Assembly (NCBI GenBank): GCA_009602735.1
Contig: WELA01010285.1
Coordinates: 301,509-326,113 of the forward strand
Source: Mesotaenium endlicherianum
Taxonomy: Eukaryota; Streptophyta; Zygnematophyceae; Zygnematales; Mesotaeniaceae
DNA length: 24,605 nt
Reading direction: 5' to 3'
Part shown: in pieces, positions 8,751 through 18,862 of the stretch
How positions within the stretch are numbered: position 1 is the stretch's first letter
Layout: each line of letters starts with the position of its first letter
The notes under the pieces: model-generated
Told to the model about the DNA's origin: nothing
Database searches by the model: none
The model's input: only the letters and a program-made list of their open reading frames with translations
Translations under genes and position numbers: made by a program

Positions 8751-9906
8751 CACAAGAAAAAAGACGATCCTCAAGATCAACAGCAAGCTTTTGAAAGAAG
8801 CACTTCATCTCCAAGAGACCCTCCTCTAGCGCCGATCGGAGAGCACACTCAAGAAAATTTGCAACAACAAAAGGCACCACAAGGAGGAGCACCGTCAAAT
8901 CCCGTGGCAGCCGCTATAGCAAAGTTGACCCCACCACAAGAAGTTCCCGCAAATGAGTGGGCAGCCTTTCTAATGACTGTCCACAACCAAGTGGGCTTGG
9001 CCACCTATGAAGAAACCGTGCAAGCGTCAAGAGAAGCTATGGCTGCCATGGTTGCCCCTATTGCGAGCAACGCTCAAAATCCAGGCCCGGCTCAAGCGCC
9101 TCCACAAGAGCTTACAAGAGCAAGGAAACTCATCAAGCCCAACAATTAGACACTTTCAATCCTGGGAGAGGAGCCAAACTGAATCTGTGGCTCCACCAAG
9201 TGGAGACGTACCTCACATTCCTTAAAGAACCCGAGGAGGACTACGTCCTTTTCGCCGTTATCTTGCTTAGAGGAGCAGCAACATCATGGTGGCGTAACTA
9301 TCAAGCGGCTGTATATCAAGCTGTGGCGCATCCTGTATCCGGCCAAGAGCCCCAAGATGGATGGATTTTCGTGAAGCCCTCCAGAAGCAATTCATGCCCA
9401 TCAATGTGGAGAAAATTGCTTGAGAAGAGCTTCGCCATCTCAAGCAAACAACGTCCGTTCAACAATATACATCCAGATTTCATGACCTCACTCTTGAGAT
9501 CCCAACATGTCGCTCGAGAAGAAGATTGATCGTTATATGTCTGGCCTCAAGTCCAAGGTGGCAAAAAAAGTGGAATTACGCGACTTGACGGACTTTTCAA
9601 AGATCATTGAAGTGGCTCAAAAGGTGGATACTTTGGATTTCAAGCACTCCGTGTCTTCATCTTCACGGGCAACGCGGGTGTACGCAGCCCCTTCACATCC
9701 GAATCTGGACCCACACTCATGGAAATTGGAGTTATTAAAAGGGACCCTGCGGCTGCCCGGAAGAGTGGAAGACCCTCCAATGACACTTATGATGCAAGAA
9801 ACCAGCAAGGAGTGAAAGCAAGACTCCCCCCGGCTGAAAAGAAGCTCTCATGACGGCTGGACTATGCTTTTATTGCAAGGAAAAGGGCCATCGTGCACTC
9901 TCATGC
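8751..9906 (+). pseudogene. Gag with CCHC zinc knuckle (element 3)
   Basis: An N-terminal Gln/Ala/Pro-rich part in frame 3 runs to TAG 9147-9149, with no clear ATG. The capsid-like part shifts to frame 2 near 9140 (motifs LNLWLHQVETYL, GAATSWWRNY). It moves to frame 1 near 9360 (REALQKQFMP, with TGA 9421-9423 where Arg is expected) and to frame 3 near 9507 (KIDRYMSGLK, DLTDFSKIIEVA). The nucleocapsid zinc knuckle, C-x2-C-x4-H-x4-C, is intact in frame 1 at 9865-9906. At least four frame changes and one nonsense codon destroy the protein. The domain order matches plant chromovirus gag. Confidence 0.88.
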
Positions 9907-9993
9907 TCCAAAAAGTTGTCAAAAAATAGACAGCGCCAGTAGGCGAGGAGCCTACCACCCCAAGACCCACTTCACGAGAACACGCCAAGTGAG

Positions 9994-10265
9994 GTGGAGA
10001 CCCCCGTTGAAGACGACGTTCCAGCCCCAATAAGTTTGAGAGGTTACCTTGGAGGAGAAAAGGTCCACATCTTGGTGGATTGCGGAGCTCAAGGCAACTT
10101 CATCGCTGCAGATTTTGCCATCAAGCACGGTATTACTATGCAAACTCTTGACCACGACGAGGAGATTATGATGCCCGACGGAGTCTCCTAGACTACCCCT
10201 TCCAAGAAGACGTACCCCTTGTCACTCTCTATCAAGTCCTTCAAGGATAGAGTAGTGTTTTCACC
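9994..10265 (+). pseudogene. Aspartic protease remnant (element 3)
   Basis: Frame 1 carries the retropepsin active-site region reading VDCGAQGNFI (Asp codon 10078), with Cys in place of the usual Ser/Thr. The frame stops at TAG 10189-10191. The homologous sequence continues past it in the same frame ([11 protein letters not shown]) and changes to frame 3 near 10255, leading into LGKYDVIL, the second conserved protease segment. Confidence 0.85.
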
Positions 10266-11490
10266 ATGCAATTGGGCAAGTACGACGTGATCCTAGTGAC
10301 GCCTTGGTTGACCAAGCACAACCCCCAAGTTGATTGGAGGGACGGTACTATCAAGATCGAGAATGACATCACTTCAAGAATCTGTATTTTGCGCGCAATC
10401 CAGAATATCCAGACCCAAGACATCAAGAAGCAGGCACACGAGATACTAATGTCCGCCCTCCAACTCAAGAGACTTGTGAGGAAGGGACACGAGCTTCTTT
10501 TGGCCTTGATCACGCCAAAAGACATCAAGAAAGACATCGAGAGTCAAGAAGGCAGCCCCGTTCCCAAGGAGATACAAGAAGTCTTAGAGGACTATAAAGA
10601 AGTATTCTCCCCGAGATTGCCCAAGGGCTTACCCCCCGAGAGATTTGTAGACCACAAGATAGAGTTGGAGCCCAGAAGCAAGCCCATCTCTCGGCCTACG
10701 TTCAAAATGTCATACACGGAGCTAGACGAAGTCAAGAAGCAAATGAAGGAGCTACTGGAGCATGGCTTCATTCGACCTAGCAAGTCGCCATTTGGAGTTC
10801 CGGTGCTATTTGTCAAGAAAAAAGACGGTACCTCGAGGATGTGTGTGGACTATCGCGCCCTCAACAAAATCACCATCAAGAATCGATACCCGCTGCCGCG
10901 CATGGATGAGCTCATGGACTGATTGGTTGGAGCCAAGTACTTCACAAAGTTGGACTTGAGAAGCGGCTACCACCAGACTCGCATCGCTGAACTTGACATA
11001 GAGAAAACGGCGTTCAGGACAAGATATGGACATTTTGAGTTCATGGTCCTGCCATTTGGACTCACCAACAAGCCAGCAACTTTCATGACTATGATGAAGA
11101 CCCTATTTCAGCCCATGTTGGACAGATTTGTGGTGGTATTCGTCGATGACATCCTTATCTACACCAAGACCCTTCAAGAGCATGCGAGACAATTGAAAGA
11201 AGTCCTTGAAGTATTGAAGCAAAACAAGCTATTTGCAAAGGAGTCAAAGTGCGAGTTTGCCAAACAAGAAGAGGAGTTCCTAGATCTCCACGTGACTGCT
11301 GATGGCATCAAGATGGACCCAAAGAAGACCACGGCGGTGGAGGAATGGCCAACCCCCACGACCAAGAAAGAACTCCAGTCATTCTTGGGATTTGCTGATT
11401 GGTACAGGAGATTCATCCAGAGCTTCTCGCACATAGCAGCCCCTCTCACGGATCTATTGAAGAAAGACAAGCCATATGTTTGGACCAAGA
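10266..11490 (+). pseudogene. Reverse transcriptase (element 3)
   Basis: Frame 3 contains the RT N-terminal region ([29 protein letters not shown]), then an in-frame TGA at 10920-10922 where relatives have Arg (CGA-to-TGA fits). Without a frame change it continues with [36 protein letters not shown] and the catalytic FVDD box (aspartates at 11145-11150). The connection segment FLGFADWYRRFI follows. A frameshift near 11480-11490 separates it from RNase H. It is the most nearly intact polymerase in the window. Confidence 0.93.
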
Positions 11491-12441
11491 AGAGGGGAAT
11501 CGTTCCAACAGTTGAAGCAAAGACTGACGACATCCCCAATGCTTACACTCTCAAGTCCAAACCCAGATTGGCCCTTCCACGTCATTATCGATGCATCTTC
11601 CTATGCAATAGGAGCAATCTTGCTTCATAACCAAGGCAAGGGGTTGCAGCCCATTGCCTACGAGTCAAGAAAGCCAAAATTAGTCGACCAAAATTATACA
11701 ACCACGGAGCGAGAGGCATTGGCGATTGTACATGCCTATAAGGTTTGGCGCTGCTACGTTGAAGGACGCAAGGTGTTGGTCACTACGGACCACGAGGCGT
11801 CGAAGCACCTCCAAACGCAGCCGTATCTCTCAAGGAGACAAGCAAGATAGAGTGGATACTTGCAACAATACAACATCACAATTCAGTACCAGCCCGGCAA
11901 GACAAACCCGGCTGACCCCCTCTCAAGACTGCAATTAAACGCAGTGATGACATCCCTGAAGACAGATCTGGAAGCTCGATTTTCAGCCGCCTATGAAAGA
12001 GACCCTTACTACACGAACGGAGAAGCAGCCTTGGACCCATACAAGAAGGAAGAAGGCATTTATTGGATGAGGCAAGACACGGGCCAGAGATGTGTTCCTA
12101 ATGACTTAGACCTCCGGCTCTTGCTTCTACGAGAAGTCCACGACAACCCTCTTGGAGGACACTTTGGAATCCTAAAGATCACGGGCGTTCTAGCCAGGAC
12201 TTATTGTTGGCCAGGCATGTGTAAGCAAGTCAAGGAGTACTGCAGGAGCTGTAACACATGCCAAAGTGTCAAGCCATCATCACAAAAGGCGGGAGGACTC
12301 CTCCAACCACTACCAATCCTCAAAAGACAATGGACGGACATCTTTATGGACCTTATCGTGGACCTGCCCGTGACACCTCGAGGCCATAATGCAATACTCA
12401 CGATGGTGGACAGACTTACTAAGATGGCTCACGACGACTAA
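11491..12441 (+). pseudogene. RNase H and integrase N-terminal part (element 3)
   Basis: In frame 1, RNase H shows IDASSYAIGAILL (Asp codon 11590), TTEREALAIV and TTDHEAS. TAG 11848-11850 stands where relatives have Trp (TGG-to-TAG). After it the frame continues with QYQPGKTNPADPLSRL and the integrase zinc domain (HDNPLGGHFG, then CRSCNTCQ). The first catalytic Asp is in FMDLIVDLP (codon 12349). The frame ends at TAA 12439-12441 because of a shift within the MVDRLTKMAH motif. Confidence 0.92.
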
Positions 12442-13182
12442 GGCTACAACACCACAACTTGCAAGACTCATCTTTGACAACATCTTTCGACTCCATGGAC
12501 TACCATCAAGAATCGTGTCGGATAGAGATCCACAAGCCCATTTTGGAAAAATATCTTCAAGAACTTGGGTACATCGCTAGATATGTCCACTGCCTACCAC
12601 CCGCAATCAGATGGGCAAACCAAGCGTATGAATCGTACTCTAAAGACCTCTCTAAAGTCCTACGTGTCTACTCTGGAGCAAGAATGGGACATGTACTTGA
12701 CCCCCTTGGAGTTTGCCTACAACAATATGACGCAGGCCTCTACCCAAGAGTCCCCATTCTTCCTCAACTATGGCTTCCATTCAACCACGCCGCTAAGCTT
12801 CACGGCTGGCCATGATGAAGTACCTGCAGCCACATATTTTTTGGAAATATTAGAAGCAGCTCTTGTAGCAGCCAAGAGAGCTCTACAACACGCGCAAGAT
12901 GCTCAAGCAAGAGTCGCAAAGAGGTTCAGAAGAGAGATTACGTACAAAGTGGGTGACAACGTGTCACTATCATCCAAGAATATTTCTCTCAACAACAGGC
13001 CTGCCGGCAGCAAGTTCTCTCCCAAGTATTTGGGACCTTTCAAGATCATCCAGCTAGTCAACCCCGTTGCTTTCAAGCTAGAACTTTCCCAGACTATGCA
13101 CATCGACCCCGTATTCCACGCTTCCCTCTTCAAGCCGTATGTGCAACCTGACAACCCCACCAGCCCCAACAATAGTGGATGA
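12430..13182 (+). pseudogene. Integrase core and GPF module, catalytic Glu replaced by Lys (element 3)
   Basis: Frame 2 carries the second catalytic Asp (VSDRD, codon 12521) and, after a shift near 12540-12565, frame 1 carries HPQSDGQTKRMNR. The third catalytic residue, normally Glu in QTERMNR, is Lys here (AAG, 12622-12624; a single G-to-A change from GAG). The C-terminal module follows, with YLGPFKII at about 13030-13050 and HIDPVFHASLFKPYV. The frame stops at 13180-13182, just before the chromodomain in frame 2. Confidence 0.92.
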
Positions 13183-13594
13183 TCATTTGGAGTACGAAGT
13201 GGAAGACATAGTGGCTATGAGAAATTTCAGGAGACAGCAGCAATACTTGATCAAGTGGAAAGGATATCCAAATTCGTGAAATAGTTGGGTGGCGGCGCAC
13301 TACCTTGACAAAGTTCAGAGAAAGCTAAAACGCTTTAATGCCGCCAACCCCCATCATGGACCAGCCCCAAGTCTCTCTACTACAAGTCCAAAGACTTCAA
13401 GGAGGCAGCCTGCCACCATCAAGAAGCAGCAGAAGACCCCTTGGAGACTGCCTGCAAGAACAAGAAAGAGGAAAAATAACATTAGACACTTTTCTTTTCT
13501 CGCAGTTTCTGGACCAGAAACCAAAATTGCTACTGTTGATAGGTGTCTACATCTTAAATTTTTGAAATTTGACTTGGCTATAGTCCATGAGTAG
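13175..13594 (+). pseudogene. Chromodomain and basic tail (element 3)
   Basis: Frame 2 encodes LEYEVEDIVAMRNF, QYLIKWKGYPNS, then TGA 13277-13279, then NSWVAAHYLDKVQRKLKRF. This is a chromodomain with its aromatic/acidic core partly changed: the position of the usual Trp-Glu pair reads Trp-Val. A Lys/Arg/Pro-rich tail continues to TAG at 13592-13594. The chromodomain is fused to integrase in related intact elements, so this is the pol C-terminus, not a separate gene. Confidence 0.85.
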
Positions 13595-14099
13595 CCGGTC
13601 ATTTACAATCCAAGTTTGCTCAATCTGGAGCACTGGTGAGAGAGATATGATGCACTAAGTAGAAGGGGGTCAGGCTGCTGGCATTATTTGGGCAGAATAT
13701 GGAATCTGACATTGTGCCCTCCCCTGAACTTGGAATGCTCTGAAAATCAAGACTATGGTAAAAGCCCTTACTGCGCCCATTTAGAAACTTATTTTGCAGA
13801 ATTTGAAGAAATATAGAAGGACTTATGATTTTCAGAAGTTTTTTTTTCTGCACAGCTTTGGAGGAGTGCCTACTCTCTAAGCTCTCAACGACACTCCAGA
13901 AGTTAAAATGTTCTCAAATTTGGTCACCCTGTAGACTTCTTTGACACGCTTCGTTTGGCAGTAGAATTTTTAGACTTGGAGCAGTTATGTGGACGCTATG
14001 GATTTTTGAATTCGTGGCAGATTCTGGACCAACTTGTACATTTTTCTTTATCATCAAGGAGTAGGCTAGCCAATAAGGTCACACCACCCACGACCTTGC
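13595..14099 (+). other. Non-coding 3' spacer of element 3
   Basis: About 500 bp between the pol remnant and the tandem repeats. It shows no coding signature, only short scattered open frames. Long untranslated tails of this kind are common in chromoviruses. Confidence 0.6.
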
Positions 14100-14228
14100 C
14101 TAGTCTACCTTACATGTGTAGCACCTAACTTGGCGCCTTTGCCTAATCCTCTTCACATGTGTGGCATCTGACTTGAAGCTGTTGACTAGTCTGCTCCACA
14201 TGTGTAAGACCTGACTTGACGCGCCGAG
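14100..14228 (+). repeat. Three 43-bp tandem repeats upstream of the polypurine tract
   Basis: Units at 14100-14142, 14143-14185 and 14186-14228 are in exact register. Each starts CTARTC/CTAATC, contains ACATGTGT at the same offset (bases 13-20) and continues with an ACTTG segment. The units have diverged but not changed length. They end 17 bp before the polypurine tract. Confidence 0.85.
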
Positions 14229-14245
14229 ACGTCGCTTTTTCTGTC

Positions 14246-14255
14246 GGGGGGGTGA
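14246..14255 (+). promoter_or_regulatory. Polypurine tract of element 3
   Basis: Seven Gs followed by TGA end exactly at the TG of the 3' LTR. One T interrupts the purines, as often seen in decayed copies. Confidence 0.8.
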
Positions 14256-14754
14256 TGTAGTGATTCGAGTTATAATATGTTGATTTGCATATATTTTAAT
14301 GCTTTTGAATACATTTGGAGTAGTATTGTGTGGAGTCAAGTGTGAATAGATACTCTAGTGACTTGGTTCATGTCCTTTGAACCTTCTAAGGCATATTCAG
14401 AGTTAGAGGAAGGACCTAGAAGAACTCCATGTGGCAAAAGTCAAGTGTGCCATTTTTAGGTCAAAAGGACATGTGTACATTATTCTACAGGTGGCAAGTT
14501 TTGGGATGTGTTGGGTGCCAACACATCAACATGCATCTTTTTAGAAATTTCTTATGTAGCAAGTATATAAACAAGAGCTAGAACATAGAAAGACATGCCA
14601 AAATCACTCTTGTACGTGCCAAATTCCTTCAATATATTAACATTCAAGAAGTCATCTCTCTTTCAGGAAGCTACCACTTGTAATCAAAGATCCTTGTCTT
14701 GAATAGATAAAGTATTCTATTTTACTAAGTACTTTATCTATCTGTTTCACTACA
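14256..14754 (+). repeat. 3' LTR of element 3 (499 bp)
   Basis: It starts TGTAG and ends CTACA, parallel to 8219-8722 along its whole length, with the TATA box kept at 14564-14571. ACAAG, the target duplication, follows at 14755-14759. Confidence 0.96.
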
Positions 14755-14759
14755 ACAAG
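14755..14759. repeat. Target site duplication of element 3, right copy
   Basis: ACAAG matches 8214-8218 and directly follows the 3' LTR end. Confidence 0.85.
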
Positions 14760-15201
14760 GCACAAGAAAGAGGCTCTTGTCTACGAGGCATACAAGCATG
14801 TATAAGCACATACACAACATCAGAGGACTGAATAGCAAAGGTGCTCTCATTCAGATGTCCATAATGTAGCTAAAACACATCCCACTGACTTAGCTGCAAA
14901 ACCATGGAATCTGTTCGCTGTGTGATCCCGAAATGTCGGAGGGCATAATCATGTCAATACGACTCCAAACTGAGCAAATTCAACAGCAACGGACGCATCT
15001 TGACGAGAACTTTCCGAAAAAATCTAGTTCGCTCCATCTGGAGCACAGACAAAGAAGCCATCGTGAAAGCTGGTCATAATAACAAACCCAAAAGTGCACA
15101 CATCACTTGCAAGTAGAAAATCCAACTCTAAAGCCTACTGTCCAGAATGAGGGACCACAAGATCCCAACCTGCAATGTACCTAGTGACCACCTGGTTGAC
15201 C

Positions 15202-15220
15202 ACGGCGCAAGGTGCGCCGT
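15202..15220. repeat. Perfect 8-bp hairpin in LTR B
   Basis: ACGGCGCA (15202-15209) pairs fully with TGCGCCGT (15213-15220) across a 3-nt loop, in otherwise AT-rich surroundings. No T-run follows. Confidence 0.7.
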
Positions 15221-15558
15221 TTCGTGGGAAATCCGTTAAGTTGGGACCCACGGATCTAGGTATAACGACAATATTATTTGGTCGGTTGATTGAAGTCCTA
15301 ACTGTTTAGCTAAGTGACCACGGCTCTGCCTACCCGGGATTTAACCACACTGGTAGGACAAGGGTTCACCGAATCCCAGTCAACCTCCCAAATTTCAGTA
15401 TACTACAAATCGGTCACATGTGCCAATATACAAATAATTATCTCAATGAATATGTCTATCCGCAGCGTACTAAGTCTAAGTGTTTTGTCTATCATTATGC
15501 GAGCTTACTATATATCAATCTACTGATATTATGTCCTACATATACATCCTGATAATCT

Positions 15559-15663
15559 CAGCGAACTACAATATGATACAAAAGTCATCCTGCTGACCTT
15601 TTCGACAAAGTCAGCAAACTACACTATAATATAAAAGTCATCATGCTAATTTTTCAACAAAGT
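15559..15663. repeat. Two-unit tandem repeat of about 52 bp in LTR B
   Basis: Units 15559-15611 (53 bp) and 15612-15663 (52 bp) share CAGC(G/A)AACTAC, AAAAGTCATC and ACAAAGT in the same order. Degenerate partial units appear on both sides (about 15530-15558 and 15664-15705). Confidence 0.75.
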
Positions 15664-15787
15664 GAGTAAACTCGTATTATCTCGACATATTCTTTTCGAC
15701 GAACTCGCACATGTGAGTATATTGACATATTACTTATATATGTGTGCATGCAATTAATTAAATGAAATTATGAATTGATTCATTACA

Positions 15788-18700
15788 TGAATGCTTAGAT
15801 TATTTATAAACCCGTTGAAATCAAATTGGTGTTGTTGGAAGGATCTGGTTGCATGTATCTTTTTACTTTGAAGATGTTGCAGCCAGAGATTGAAATCTCA
15901 AAACTTCAGATTTTTGATTTGGTTTCTCCAGCCTGGAGATCTCACGTGCATTTTCCAACCATTTGCTAGTCAGTTGTTGACAAGTCCTGATTGATCTGTG
16001 CCGCATCGGTGCACCATTTGCAGGATGTTGGCAACAGAAGACAATTCATACATGTGGGTGTGTGTGTGCTAAACGTGCACGTTTGTGCATAAGTGACGAT
16101 GAGGAAAGTGATGTGAAAGAAAATTGAACCATAAGTCAAAAGTCATGTATGAATGCAATTTCAAAAGTATCAATACGCCAACGTTCCTTCTGGTTGTCAA
16201 GGGCCTCTGACAACCAAATATATTTGTTAGTTGGACGTTAACAATATATGCTCACTGTTCGTTCAGCATAGAGAGGCTTACGTGGTTATTGAGATTGTCA
16301 CGTATGATCGATCCATTTTAAAAAAAACCAATTTTAATTGTAAACAACTTAGTGTTTGCCATTCTTATGTATCTATCTACTTATTCGTGTTTGTAAAGAT
16401 TTAACTCCACTATTTTTTACAAATTGAGTGATCTTAATAATCTCGTTGAAGCTAAAAAGATCAACGGCAAAAGTCAAGACTTTTGAGGAAATGAGTAACA
16501 TGTTTACTTTTGCGACCTCGTTCATGGTGCGTGCTTCATCTCATGGTGATTATTAGCGTCAGTTTCACATTTTTGGTTATGACGAACGCGTATAATGCTG
16601 CCCTCTTTTGTTTTTTTGTGATCTTTAAACATGACTTTTTCAAAATCTCTGAATCCAAGCACAAAGTCACTTCCACGTTGATTTTGTGGACAAACGAAAG
16701 AAGAGGAAATACCCTCATTTTTCACTCTTGTTCATGATAGTGTGTGTGTGTGTGTATATATACTTTGTCTACGTAAGTTCATACTATACACTTGTGATGA
16801 AATAAGACTATTAACTTACTATACTTTAATCAATACGTTGAAATGTCTTACACATTTCATCGAGTAAGAAAATCCACATGTATTGAGAAACATTGCATGA
16901 ACAAATTTGGCAATGTGAAATTCATACAATGTTATCCAATCATGTATTCCAAACATTTGAAGTCATGCACAACGGAGGAATCGTGACGCTTTAGTTGTAT
17001 TTTACAGCCAGTGTGAGAACCGATTGTGTTCTTGGACATACTATATATATGTTGCAGACTTTCAAGAGTTAATGTACATCATAAACATAAGAGACTTCGT
17101 TGGAACGCTGGTATCGTTGCTAAATTTATACGCTAAAAACACATTGCAGTAAACTATACTCGCCGCTTGAAATGACAATCTTCTCTTTTTGAAAGTAGTA
17201 ATTGACTTGTTAAGTGGTTGAGTCAAACTTGGTGTGCAGGTAAACAAAGTAGTGCATTCGAGCAACCACCACCATCACAGGTCACCTTAAATTCATACAT
17301 CACATGATTAAGTTTGGATCTACTTTTATTTATTGTTCATGTCTCCTATCTTAATCATATCAACGTCATTTGCAACCTCGGAGCTTGTTTTAGAAGAAGC
17401 ATGCATTTCTCTTGTGCATCATCTATCCAATTTGTACTCTAATGTTGACGTAGAGAATTTTTTGGCGAGAAATATTTGACTTTCCATTGCCTCACTAATT
17501 GTGGATATGAATGAGAAGCGGAAAATGTTCAAGAGTCCTGCAATAGGGAACGCGAAAATAGATTGAAATTGTAATCGAAGGATATTACGTTTATGAAGAT
17601 TGATTGACAGCTCTTGCAATCCATGAGACACCATCGATTGTCACATTACACAATTTAAATGAAGAACATAATGTTTCACAATTGTTTTGTCAATTGATAA
17701 ACTTGATGTGAGATTTCGTTGTGGGATATCAACTTTAAAGCTTACAAATCAGATTTTATTGGTTTAAGCATTGCCAATATGAGAAAGTGACCCCATTCAA
17801 GTCAAGTAAACTTATAAATCTCATGTGCAACGTGGTTATTCCTCAAGGATACACTTCGCACAAACTTTGGAACAGATTATCAAGTGTGCTAATGAGACCT
17901 GATGTGTTCACTAATCTTGTGATTTTTTTCAACAGGCTGTCGTTTTATCCACTAAAATGAGATTGATGTACATCTACAGCATTGCGCTCCAAAGTGATAT
18001 TTTATTGTCAAGAACATGGTTTGGATAGCATACCTCACAGTGCGAGCGATATGCAAGCAGCCTGCCCTAGATTTTCTTAAACTTTCACCATGAGTCAAAG
18101 GATATGTGCTCAATCGTCAAAAAGTACAGAATGAGCTTTTAAAATCAATATCGACTAGCTTCATGTCAACCAATCAAAGGGTGTCCACAATGCCAATTTC
18201 CCCCTCTAATAGTAGAGGCATGCTTAGTTAGCCCGTCACTTGACAAGTCGAGAGTTGCTACAATACGCTGGAAAGTGAATGCAAGCATGCAAGAAACCAT
18301 TCCATCTCCCTGTTGGCCTTGTTGGCTTGGCCAATTCTAAGTCTCCCATGATGCACATTTCTCATACAGATCCAGAAAATATGGACTGATGCACACTAGA
18401 TGTTTTATAACGCACGACAGCACATGGTGAGAGAAGTACATTGGTTATATGACACAAGCAATGATGAACTGCAAAACAAAGACTAGCTTAAAACAACTTG
18501 AAGTAAATAATGGAAATGCGCTTCACACAAGAGACCTTTAAGAGTGCGTTTGAGTGCGCGTTTAAGAGGGCATTGATAATGACCAATATGAACAAGTTCA
18601 GCTCAACAATGTACATGCACAATCAGCCACGTATTGCTACCATCCCTACATCTGGTATATAGTGAGTAGCAGCAAACTCCAACCATATTTGGTATATATT

Positions 18701-18852
18701 TTGGACCTCACGAAGAGCACCAACGATGCATGTTCACCTCCACAGCATCACTTGAAAACCAATGACACTTATTATCGTGCTCTACAGATTGTAACAGGAT
18801 GACATCCAAAGAACCCAAACCATATGTCCAAACCTCTCCAATTGGATGTACA
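15788..18852. other. AT-rich intergenic DNA without a recognisable gene
   Basis: About 3 kb with no conserved protein motif, no convincing splice-bounded exon and no retroelement signature on either strand. The only low-complexity feature is a (TG)n-(TA)n microsatellite at 16741-16762. The part next to 18852 should include the CSN7 3' untranslated region, but its end is not evident. Confidence 0.6.
16741..16762. repeat. (TG)n/(TA)n microsatellite
   Basis: Seven TG units run into a short TA stretch. Confidence 0.85.
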
Positions 18853-18862
18853 TCATCGTCTC
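18853..18862 (-). other. CSN7: Terminal 10-nt coding exon of CSN7 (inferred)
   Basis: A TGTGCAG acceptor directly precedes GAGACGATGA. Spliced to exon 8 (ending AG) it gives Arg-Arg-Arg-stop, which matches the RPKRRR ending region of plant CSN7. The call rests on that match and the acceptor. The 3' untranslated region should follow. Confidence 0.75.

Larger units (their letters stand above)
8219..14754 (+). mobile_element. Element 3: full-length but coding-dead Ty3/Gypsy chromovirus (6536 bp)
   Basis: It is bounded by direct LTRs (8219-8722 and 14256-14754) and an ACAAG target duplication. It carries a primer-binding site after the 5' LTR and a G-rich polypurine tract before the 3' LTR. The internal region encodes gag with a CCHC knuckle, protease, RT, RNase H, integrase with GPF module, and a chromodomain. 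By hand count the LTRs differ at about 35 positions plus two small indels (about 93% identity), so insertion was not recent. Many stops and frameshifts, and a Lys in place of the catalytic integrase Glu, make it defective. It is inserted in a related-LTR sequence (LTR B). Its LTRs and coding sequence differ clearly from element 1. Confidence 0.96.
14760..15787 (-). repeat. LTR B, main part (right of element 3)
   Basis: Read on the minus strand it starts TGTAATGAATCA at 15787, like LTR A. It shares the core CCTACC...GGTAGG region (15327-15355 on the plus strand) with only two changes from LTR A. Beyond the core the similarity is patchy, and LTR B is about 480 bp longer than LTR A even after removing element 3, so an extra insertion or a different subfamily is likely. 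It includes a 52-bp tandem repeat and a perfect hairpin. No target duplication flanks the outer ends, so the far limits are inferred. Confidence 0.55.

Noticed and set aside
14100-14228. CRISPR array
   Set aside because: The units are adjacent and diverged, with no spacers, in a eukaryotic retroelement tail.
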